Source: Planctomycetota bacterium (GTDB lineage: Bacteria > Planctomycetota > UBA8742 > UBA2392). Taken from it: a DNA stretch of 64,000 nucleotides. The stretch is taken from NCBI GenBank assembly GCA_027493625.1, contig JAOSKM010000001.1, positions 897,489 through 961,488 of the forward strand, read 5' to 3'. The notes under the pieces were generated by a model. It ran no database searches. It was given only the letters and a program-made list of their open reading frames with translations, and was not told the origin of the DNA. Shown here piece after piece: positions 43,212-50,040 of the stretch (positions are counted from its first letter, which is position 1; each line of letters begins with the position of its first letter). The position numbers and the translations under genes were made by a program.

Positions 43212-44852
43212 ATGGCGCGTATCCAACCGAAAATCCTGAAGGGCTTCCGCGACTACCTGCCCGAGGTAATGGTCCCGCGCACCCGCCTGCTGCGCCGCAT
43301 CGCCGAGGTGTTCGAGCGCCACGGCTTCGAGCCCCTGGATACACCCAGCATCGAGTACGCCGAAATCCTGCTCGGTAAAGCCGGCCCCGAGGCCGAGAAG
43401 CTGTTTTATCGCTTTCTTGACCAGGGCGGCCGCGACGTCGCCCTGCGCTACGAGCTGACCATTTCGCTGGCGCGCGTGATCGGCCAGTACAAGTCGGACC
43501 TGCCGCGCCCCTTCAAGCGCTACCAGATGGGCCCGGTGTGGCGCGCCGAAAGCCCGGCCAAGGGCCGCTTCCGCGAGTTCTGGCAGTGCGACGTGGACAT
43601 CGTCGGCACCGACAGCCTGCTTGCCGACGCCGAGTGCATCGCCATCGACCACGCCGTGATGCGCGCCCTGGGCGTGCCCAACTACGTGATCCGCTTCAAC
43701 AACCGCAAGGTCTTCCGCGGCCTGCAGGCGCGCATCGGCGTGGCCGACGGCGCCGTGATGGACGGCGTGATGCGCGTGATCGACAAGTTCGACAAGGTCG
43801 GCGAAGCGGGCGTGCGCAAGGAACTGCAGGGCTTGCTGGGCCAGGGCGGCTTCACGGAGCCCGGCTTCAACGCCGTGCTCGAGTTCCTGAAAGTCACCGA
43901 GGGCGCGGGCAGCAACGCCGAGCGCATCCAGCGCGTGGCCGACTTCCTGGGCGACGCCGAGATGGGCGTGCGCGGCTGCGCCGAGCTGCGCGAAGTACTG
44001 GAAGCCGCGCTGGCCATGGGCGTCAGCGAAGACGCCCTGCTGGTTGACCCCACCATCGTGCGCGGCCTTGAGTACTACACCGGCACGGTGTTCGAGACGT
44101 TCCTGAAAGACGCGCCCCAGTTCGGCAGCGTCATGAGCGGCGGCCGTTATGACGGCTTGATCGGCCTGTTCAGCGGCGAGGAAGTGCCGGCCGTGGGCAT
44201 CAGCGTGGGCATTGACCGGCTGATCGCGGCGCTGGAGGAGTTGCAGCTGCTGCCCAAGGCGAAGGCCTCCGCGGCCGTGCTGGTGACGATCTTCAGCCCG
44301 GAGACGAAGGGCTATTCGATGCGCGCCGCCCGCGAGCTGCGCCGCGCGGGCATCAACGCCGAGCTGTACCTCGACCCGCAGGCCAAGCTGGCCAAGCAGC
44401 TGAAGTACGCCTCGCGCAAGGGCATCCCGCTGGTTGTGATCGCCGGGCCCGAAGAAGAGAAGGCCGGCGTCGCCAGCCTGCGCAGCATGGAGAGCGGCGA
44501 GCAGATGCAGGTGAGCATCGAAGCCCTGCCCCAATCCGTGCAGGACAACTACGTGGACCCGGAGCCAAGCGCAGCCACCGGCCGCAGCTGGGACTGGGAG
44601 TACGCCGACGACATGATCGACCGCGTGCCGCCCGTGGGCGGCGTCTACCTGCTGCGCAACAGCAAACACGAGGTGCTGAAGTGCGGCTGGGCGCCCTACG
44701 GCAAGCTGGCGGAAACCATCCGCAACGCCGCAACGGCCGAGCAGCGGCCGGAAGTACGCACTTTCGACTGGTACGAAATCAGGGACGACAAGCTGTCCCA
44801 GGCGCTCGCCGAGTTCATGAACCAGAAGCTGTCGCCCAAGTTCGGTGTGTAA
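43212..44852 (+). CDS. hisS: Histidyl-tRNA synthetase with extra C-terminal domain
   Basis: Class II synthetase signatures: KGFRDYLPEVMVPR, motif 2 YQMGPVWRAESPAKGRFREF, histidine loop IVRGLEYYTG, motif 3 AVGISVGIDRL, and the anticodon-binding domain (about 345-440). At 546 residues it is roughly 100 longer than usual. The extra C-terminal part (about 460-546) reads GGVYLLRNSKHEVLKCGWAP, then an Arg/Thr-rich helix and ALAEFMNQKLSPKFG, resembling a degenerate GIY-YIG fold (GVY in place of GIY, KCG in place of YIG). It charges tRNA-His; the extra domain's role is unknown. Confidence 0.9.
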   Translation: MARIQPKILKGFRDYLPEVMVPRTRLLRRIAEVFERHGFEPLDTPSIEYAEILLGKAGPEAEKLFYRFLDQGGRDVALRYELTISLARVIGQYKSDLPRPFKRYQMGPVWRAESPAKGRFREFWQCDVDIVGTDSLLADAECIAIDHAVMRALGVPNYVIRFNNRKVFRGLQARIGVADGAVMDGVMRVIDKFDKVGEAGVRKELQGLLGQGGFTEPGFNAVLEFLKVTEGAGSNAERIQRVADFLGDAEMGVRGCAELREVLEAALAMGVSEDALLVDPTIVRGLEYYTGTVFETFLKDAPQFGSVMSGGRYDGLIGLFSGEEVPAVGISVGIDRLIAALEELQLLPKAKASAAVLVTIFSPETKGYSMRAARELRRAGINAELYLDPQAKLAKQLKYASRKGIPLVVIAGPEEEKAGVASLRSMESGEQMQVSIEALPQSVQDNYVDPEPSAATGRSWDWEYADDMIDRVPPVGGVYLLRNSKHEVLKCGWAPYGKLAETIRNAATAEQRPEVRTFDWYEIRDDKLSQALAEFMNQKLSPKFGV

Positions 44853-44986
44853 CCGTGAAGAGCCGCGAAGGACCGCGAAGAACAGCAAGTACGCAAGCAA
44901 CCATCGGTGCGCATTCATGAACATGTGCTGTGATGTGCATCGAACCGGGCATGATTGAGGTCTGCGGCCGGCTCCCGGCAGATATT

Positions 44987-45060
44987 CCCGGCCTGAAAGG
45001 CCGGTTCATACGGCCGCATCTCGAATGACCCCTTCGGGCCGCGACGGCATCAGGCCCGCA
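44987..45060. repeat. Direct repeat copy 1 (GTTCATACGG type)
   Basis: About 74 bp, matches 45607-45682 in the same orientation through AGGCCG-TTCATACGG, CCCTT-GGGCCGCGACGGCAT and GCC-CGCA blocks, with hairpin potential. Confidence 0.7.
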
Positions 45061-45070
45061 ATCGACCAGC

Positions 45071-45430
45071 TTATCTAACAGCCCTCTTGTACACTTCACC
45101 TTGAAAGACTAATTCACGCGTACGGTCATTCGGGAAGTCGATCAAGTACACGTTCGAGCCGGATTCATCAGTAAGTCGCCACTGAGTTGGTGCGATCCGC
45201 TGAATCACACCTTTCCCCACCATAGTGTAATGGCCGCTTGACTTGTCGTAGCGCCGATGCTCCCACGAACCACTTTCCAGAGTGGAAAGTGTAATGCTCA
45301 ACGACACTGTACCGTCTGTGTCGTGACTCCAGAATCCTTGAATACCCCTTGGATTGTCGTGTGACGGACAACCCGACAGGAGGATGGCGAACGCTAGAAG
45401 CACAAGCGTCCCCATGCGATGCCCATTCAT
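45071..45430 (-). CDS. Small lipoprotein of unknown function, atypical composition
   Basis: 119 residues. N-terminal helix with lipobox AILLSGCPS, so lipid-anchored at the Cys near residue 21. The rest is a small beta-rich domain (GFWSHDTDGTVSLSITLS, GKGVIQRIAPTQWRLTDESG, VYLIDFPNDRTRELVFQGE), resembling lipocalin-like or META-type domains only in general layout. The base composition is visibly lower in GC than its neighbours, which suggests transfer. It lies inside the repeat-bounded segment. Confidence 0.65.
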   Translation of the reverse strand: MNGHRMGTLVLLAFAILLSGCPSHDNPRGIQGFWSHDTDGTVSLSITLSTLESGSWEHRRYDKSSGHYTMVGKGVIQRIAPTQWRLTDESGSNVYLIDFPNDRTRELVFQGEVYKRAVR

Positions 45431-45606
45431 TATTTATTCTCCTACTTAGGAGGAAGCGCCTCAGATACAGAACTCACTTCCTCTTCGAAGTCGAAGGCGG
45501 TGTCGCCTTATCTGTACGCACTCGTAACTCGCCCTTCCTCGTCGTCGTTGCCAGCCACCAGCTGTTACAGCTCATGCAGCATTGTAGATACAAATGAGGG
45601 ATTGAT

Positions 45607-45682
45607 CGCCGGTCTGCAAGGCCGTTTCATACGGCGGCACCATGAACGGCCCTTTCAGGGCCGCGACGGCATTGGCCACGCA
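45607..45682. repeat. Direct repeat copy 2 (GTTTCATACGG type)
   Basis: Partner of 44987-45060. Confidence 0.7.
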
Positions 45683-45851
45683 ATCCCAAGGCTTCGCCCT
45701 GGGCTGTCAGAAGCGGCCCTTCGGGCCGACACGCACGTGGATTAGGGCGCTTGTTCGCACCGCATTTGCAGCACGTGCAGAGTATTATTCACGCGTGCGC
45801 ATTGATGATTGCCTTCGCAGTTCTTCGCGGTCCTTTGCGGCGCTTAGCGGT

Positions 45852-46457
45852 TCAACCCCACTTGGCAATCGTTGCCGCCACTTCAGCTTCATCTTGCGGC
45901 CGTGTGTACTCTGTAAAACTGTCCCAGTCGATGAACAGCAGTTCTTCTTCGCTGCCGGGCTCGCCCACGGCTTGCTTGCTGAATTGGCTTAACCGGCGAA
46001 CCTCGAAGGCGAGGCAGCGGTAGTCGGGCTCGTCCTGATCGGGCAGCGGCTCATGGCGCTTGTGACCCTTGGGGGGCTTGCTGGCGCTGACCACTACCGG
46101 GTGCTTCTTCAACAACTTCAGCGCCTTCTTTACGTCCTCTGCGTCCCTCAGCGGCGCTACCTGGCGCAGCAGCACCACGGCCCCGTCTTCACCGGCGCGG
46201 GCGCGGTCGGCCAGCATGGCGATGAAGTCGAACGGGGCCAGCTCGCGCAGCTCGTGCTCCGCCACCAGCTCCAGCACCTTCTCGTCCCCCTGGGGCGTGA
46301 GGATGCAGACCTGCTCGGGCGCCGTCAGCTCTTTCGCGATCGCGATCTGGTGGGCCAGCAGGTTCACGCCCCCCACCGCCAGCTCGCCCGCAGGCTGCAG
46401 CTTGCCCCCCACCATGCGAACCTGGCGGGTTACTTCGATTCCGACCCAGACGTTCAT
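45852..46457 (-). CDS. Divergent acylneuraminate cytidylyltransferase-like protein
   Basis: 201 residues. NLLAHQIAIAKELTAPEQVC, DRARAGEDGAVVLLRQVAPL, RDAEDVKKALKLLKKHPVVV and SASKPPKGHKRHEPL follow the order of NeuA/KdsB-type nucleotidyltransferases, in which the PLR segment and SV-S strand are conserved. The N-terminal nucleotide-binding loop (PARGGSK) is missing: the protein begins with a short beta segment (VWVGIEVTRQVRMVGGKL). It may be a degenerate or non-enzymatic relative. The start ATG has TATGTT 6 nt upstream. Confidence 0.55.
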   Translation of the reverse strand: MNVWVGIEVTRQVRMVGGKLQPAGELAVGGVNLLAHQIAIAKELTAPEQVCILTPQGDEKVLELVAEHELRELAPFDFIAMLADRARAGEDGAVVLLRQVAPLRDAEDVKKALKLLKKHPVVVSASKPPKGHKRHEPLPDQDEPDYRCLAFEVRRLSQFSKQAVGEPGSEEELLFIDWDSFTEYTRPQDEAEVAATIAKWG

Positions 46458-46463
46458 GGGGGT

Positions 46464-46469
46464 AACATA
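46464..46469 (-). promoter_or_regulatory. -10 element, leaderless placement
   Basis: TATGTT on the minus strand, 6 nt before ATG 46457. Confidence 0.45.
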
Positions 46470-46499
46470 GGTGGCGTCAGCGTCAGGGCAAATGGCCTT

Positions 46500-46690
46500 T
46501 CGTGGCCCGAAGGGCCTGCCTGGGGTAGCCGGGGGGGCCTTGCAGACATGAATTGCTCTGTCGCCCGCTCACGCGGGCTCTGGATGTACGTTGTCGTAAA
46601 CCCAGGGCTGCCTCGCGCCTCAGGCGCTCGTTGCCCTGGGCTATGCTCTGACGGCCGCTACGCGGCCTCAAGGGCAGTGCAGTCCGGTTA
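46500..46690. repeat. Cluster of intergenic REP-like hairpins
   Basis: Contains GGCCCGAAGGGCC followed by GGGGTAGCCGGGG (same layout as the REP unit at 22492), a CCCAGGGC...GCCCTGGG stem (46602-46645) and GGCCGCTACGCGGCC. No gene is visible in 46458-46760. Confidence 0.65.
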
Positions 46691-46746
46691 GCGGGCGCTG
46701 CGGGTCGTTCTGCTCACCGGTGCTTACGCAGGCGGCGTTCCGTGGC

Positions 46747-46752
46747 TACCAT
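46747..46752 (+). promoter_or_regulatory. -10 element of rimO
   Basis: TACCAT, 8 nt before ATG 46761; no Shine-Dalgarno site. Confidence 0.4.
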
Positions 46753-46760
46753 TGCGCCCC

Positions 46761-48123
46761 ATGAAGACTGCGCTTGGCAGCGTTGCGTTCATTTCGCTGG
46801 GCTGCCCCAAAAACCTGATCGACAGCGAAACCATGCTTGGCGGCATCGCGGCCGAGGGGTTTGTGGTCACGCCCGACTACGCCGGGCGCCGATGTCGTAG
46901 TCGTCAACACCTGCGGTTTCCTGGGCGCATCCCGCCAGGAGTCGCTCGACCACATCAACCAGGTGCTGGCGCTGAAAGACAAGGGCGAGGTGAAACGCGT
47001 TGTCGTGGCGGGCTGCATGGTGGGCAACTACCGTGACCTGCTTGAGCGCGAGGCCCCGGGTGTGGACGCGCTGGTAAGCGTAAACGACCGCACGCGCCTG
47101 ACCGACGTGCTGCGTGAGCTCAGCAACAGCGGCGAGCTTGCCCGCAGCATCGCCATCAGCGATCCCGACGCCCGCGGCAGCGTGTACGACGACACCGCGC
47201 GCCTGCGCATCACCCCGCGCCATTACGCCTACCTGCGCATCTCCGAGGGCTGCGACCACACCTGCAGCTTCTGCACCATCCCCGGCATCCGCGGCCGTTT
47301 CCGCAGCAAGACGCGAGAGCAGATATTGGCCGAAGCGCGCGAGCTGGCGGCCGACGGCGCGCGCGAGCTGATCATCGTGGCCCAGGACAGCACCTACTAC
47401 GGGCTGGATACGGACAAGCGCAAGTCGCTGCACGAAGTGCTGGCCGAGCTGGCGAAGGTGGAGGGCGTGGACTGGATCCGCCTGATGTACGCCTACCCCA
47501 CACAGGTAACGGACGAGCTGATCGACCTGCTGGCCCGTGAGCCCAAGCTGCTGGGCTACATCGACATGCCCCTGCAGCACATCAACACCGAGGTGCTGAG
47601 ACGCATGAAACGCGGCAGCACGCGCGACACCACGCTGCGGCTGCTGGAAAAGATGCGTTCGCGCATCCCCAACCTGTCCCTGCGCAGCACGTTCATCGTG
47701 GGCTTCCCCGGCGAGACCGACGCGCAGTTTGAAGAGCTGCTGGATTTCATCCGCGAGGGGCACATCGACCGCGCGGGGGCGTTCCCGTATTCGGATGAAG
47801 ACCGGGCCGAGTCGTACCAGCTTGAGGGCAAGCTGCCGGAAGACGTGATCGCCGAGCGCCACCGGCGTTTCATGGAACTGAACCGCGAAGTGCTGTTCGC
47901 GGCCAACGATAAGCTCGTGGGCACGACCATTCCTGTGATCGTGGAAGGCCGCAGCCAGGACCCCAAGTACCCCACCTTGGGGCGCAGCCGGGCCGACGCG
48001 CCGGAGATCGACTGCACGGTGTTGCTGAAAGGCAGTCACGAGCCGGGCACCTTGCTGAACGCCCGCGTGGTTCGCTCACTTGGCTACGACCTGCTCTGTG
48101 AAGCGGGTCGCGCGGCAAAATAA
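46761..48123 (+). CDS. rimO: Ribosomal protein S12 methylthiotransferase RimO (frameshifted near start)
   Basis: The N-terminal frame (VAFISLGCPKNLIDSETMLG) breaks near 46889 (GCCGGGCGCC); removing one base continues as ADVVVVNTCGFLGASRQESL to the stop at 48123. The restored protein has about 453 residues. N-terminal cluster Cys are in SLGCPKN, NTCGF and VAGCMVGNY; the radical SAM motif is CDHTCSFC. The C-terminal TRAM-like part has GRSRADAPEIDCTV, distinguishing RimO from MiaB. It adds a methylthio group to the S12 aspartate. Confidence 0.9.
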
Positions 48124-48419
48124 ACCTAGTGCACGCTAACTTTGTCAACCCGCTGCGCTGCAGATCGCCTGCAGTCGGCCGAGGAAGGCCTTACCCTGGC
48201 GCTGTGCAGCTACCCGACTGAATGCGCGCCGCGCCTTTCCGTTGCCTGTGAACGGCTAGAAATGTGGAAACCTGGCCGACGTCAGGGGCTGTATCGCCGG
48301 TAGGACGATTTCGCGCGGATTTCTGGATGCGCTACTTGGCACTCGGTCGTTAAAGGAACCGGGGAAAGGAAGTTATCGGCCGTCGCTCGCGGAAGCCTAC
48401 ATAAAGCGGCTTTTCGGCT

Positions 48420-48447
48420 TTGACACCAGCGCTGGATAGGCTATACT
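48420..48447 (+). promoter_or_regulatory. Strong sigma70-type promoter
   Basis: TTGACA (48420-48425), 16-nt spacer, TATACT (48442-48447). Predicted start about 48454. It precedes no gene within 300 nt and therefore points to an RNA gene. The stretch 48124-48419 has no recognised content. Confidence 0.7.
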
Positions 48448-48453
48448 AACTTC

Positions 48454-48656
48454 TGCGGTTGATGTGAGCGTTGCTCCGCCGGTACGTGACCCCTCACGAA
48501 ACCAGGCGTACACCCCTTCCGCCAGAGACAGCTTTATCCGTTGCAGGTGATCGCCCACCCGCAACGGTGCCATGCGGCCGAGACGTGATAGAGAGGGTAG
48601 CTTTACGCTCTCCTTTCCGGCCCTTTCTGCGCGTCTCGGCCCTCTTCATTTAACCG
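48454..48656 (+). ncRNA. Predicted structured RNA of about 200 nt, unassigned
   Basis: Starts at the predicted transcription start. CGGTTGATGTGAG near the 5' end pairs with CTTCATTTAACCG near the 3' end (one mismatch, two G-U), closing the molecule. Inside are CGTGA-CCCC-TCACG, the strong stem CCGTTGC-A-GGTG / CACC-C-GCAACGG, and the long helix GGCCGAGACG / CGTCTCGGCC enclosing GAGAG/CTCTC. Size and closed terminal stem recall 6S RNA, but I cannot match conserved sequence of 6S, SRP RNA, tmRNA or RNase P. A 5' leader of bshA is an alternative. Confidence 0.4.
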
Positions 48657-48665
48657 GACAGATAA

Positions 48666-48741
48666 GGGGTCAGACGCTGTTTTCGCGGAACACTTTCCGC
48701 GATAACCGTGTTTGCTTGTGGCGAAAACAGGGTCTGACCCC
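48666..48741. repeat. Long palindromic repeat ending in GGGGTCAGAC/GTCTGACCCC
   Basis: Two 21-bp arms (48666-48686, 48721-48741) are inverted with one mismatch; the outer part is GGGGTCAGACGCTGTTTTCG. An inner hairpin GCGGAA-CACT-TTCCGC lies between. Arms of the GGGGTCAGAC type are known from REP elements mobilised by REP-associated tyrosine transposases. It ends 11 nt before bshA. Confidence 0.8.
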
Positions 48742-48752
48742 CACGGCCATCG

Positions 48753-49895
48753 ATGAAGATCGGGATCGTCTGTTACCCCACCCACGGTGGCTCCGGCGTT
48801 GTCGCCACGGAGTTGGGTGCCGCGCTGGCTGAGAACGGCCACAGCGTGCACATCATCAGCTACGCGATCCCGTTCCGTTTCGAGAGCTTCCGCAAGAACC
48901 TGACCTACCACGAGGTCGAGGTCAGCGCCTACCCGCTGTTCCGCTATCCGCCCTACGACCTGGCCCTGGCAGGCACCATCATGGAAGTCGCCCAGCAGTA
49001 CGGGCTCGACATCCTGCACGCGCATTACGCCATACCGCATGCGATCAGCGGTCACCTGGCGCGCGAGATGCTGAACGGCGACAGCGCCAACACCCGGCTG
49101 ATCACCACACTGCACGGCACGGACATCACGATCATCGGCCAGCAGCGCATCTTCCAGCGCATCACGCGCTTCGGCATACGCCGGAGCGACGGCGTCACCA
49201 GCGTCAGCCAGGAGCTGAAGGATCGCGTGCTGGACACCATCGACTGCGGCGCGCAGTCGATCGAGGTGATTCCCAACTTCATCGACACCGAGCGCTTCAA
49301 GCCCGGCTGCTGCCCCGACAAGCGGGCACAGCTGGCGGCACCCGACGAAAAGATCGTGGTGCACGTCAGCAACTTCCGCGAGGTGAAACGGCCGCTGGAC
49401 GTAGTCAGCGCGTTTGCCATCGCCGCGCGTGAGCAGAAGGCGCGACTGGTAATGATCGGCGACGGGCCGGAACTGGGTGCCTGCAAGGAGCTCGCCCGCG
49501 AGCTTGGCATCTTCGAGCGCTGCACCTTCCCCGGCACCTATGACGCGATCTGGGAGCTGCTGCCCCAGGCCGACGTGTTCTTCCTGCCCAGCGACTACGA
49601 AAGCTTCGGCCTGAGCGCGCTGGAGGCCATGGCCTGCGGCGTGCCGGTGGTTGCCAGCAACACCGGCGGCCTGCCGGAGGTGGTGGAAGACGGGATCAGC
49701 GGCTTCCTGCACACGCCCGGCAATGTGGAAGCCATGGCGGCATCGATCCGCAAGCTGCTCAGCGACGACAAGCTGGCCAAGCGCATGGGCGAAGCCGCCC
49801 GCGAACGAGCATCCAGCAAGTTCCGCCGCGAGGCCCTGCTGCCCGTGTGGGAAGCGTATTACGAGAAAGTTTTGAGCCAACCCGCGAAGTCGTAG
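48753..49895 (+). CDS. bshA: N-acetyl-alpha-D-glucosaminyl L-malate synthase BshA
   Basis: 380-residue GT4 glycosyltransferase. CYPTHGGSGVVATELG, HAHYAIPHAISGHLA and TTLHGTDITIIGQQ are BshA-specific; the donor site ESFGLSALEAMACGVPVVAS and NTGGLPEVVEDG are GT4 signatures. It joins GlcNAc from UDP-GlcNAc to L-malate, the first step of bacillithiol synthesis. bshB and bshC are not in the window. No good Shine-Dalgarno site is seen; the palindromic repeat lies just upstream. The TAG stop is part of a REP element. Confidence 0.9.
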   Translation: MKIGIVCYPTHGGSGVVATELGAALAENGHSVHIISYAIPFRFESFRKNLTYHEVEVSAYPLFRYPPYDLALAGTIMEVAQQYGLDILHAHYAIPHAISGHLAREMLNGDSANTRLITTLHGTDITIIGQQRIFQRITRFGIRRSDGVTSVSQELKDRVLDTIDCGAQSIEVIPNFIDTERFKPGCCPDKRAQLAAPDEKIVVHVSNFREVKRPLDVVSAFAIAAREQKARLVMIGDGPELGACKELARELGIFERCTFPGTYDAIWELLPQADVFFLPSDYESFGLSALEAMACGVPVVASNTGGLPEVVEDGISGFLHTPGNVEAMAASIRKLLSDDKLAKRMGEAARERASSKFRREALLPVWEAYYEKVLSQPAKS

Positions 49896-50040
49896 CCCGC
49901 TGCGTCAGCGGCGGGCATCAGGTGGTGCGACAAACGACATCGCGGTTCGTACATCAACAAGTCAGTCGTTGGCGTTGACGGGTGGTTGCACTGAGTCGCG
50001 CGTCCACATAGGCAATGCCCGGCGCTGACGCACCGGGCTA
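49893..50040. repeat. Inverted REP pair that contains both flanking stop codons
   Basis: TAGCCCGCTGCGTCAGCGGC (49893-49918, continuing GGGCAT) and its near reverse complement (50015-50040) agree in 24 of 26 positions; each is itself a hairpin with GCGTCAGC at the tip. The first TAG is the bshA stop; the last TAG (minus, 50040-50038) is the stop of the S9 peptidase gene. Confidence 0.85.

Larger units (their letters stand above)
44851..45853. mobile_element. 1-kb segment bounded by inverted repeats (possible cassette)
   Basis: The left arm (44851-44922) and right arm (45784-45852) are about 70-bp imperfect inverted repeats sharing GGACCGCGAAGAAC and TGCGCA blocks. Each arm starts at the stop codon of the flanking gene (hisS TAA; minus-strand TGA at 45852). 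Inside are a direct repeat pair (44987-45060, 45607-45682) and one low-GC lipoprotein gene. No transposase is present. The gene-free parts 44923-45070 and 45431-45783 contain only these repeats. Confidence 0.5.

Noticed and set aside
45431-45851. Small plus-strand frames between the lipoprotein and cytidylyltransferase-like genes
   Set aside because: They run through repeat hairpins, lack ribosome sites and have no recognisable protein features.
46458-46760. CRISPR-like array
   Set aside because: The hairpin units differ in sequence and spacing and there are no regular spacers or cas genes.
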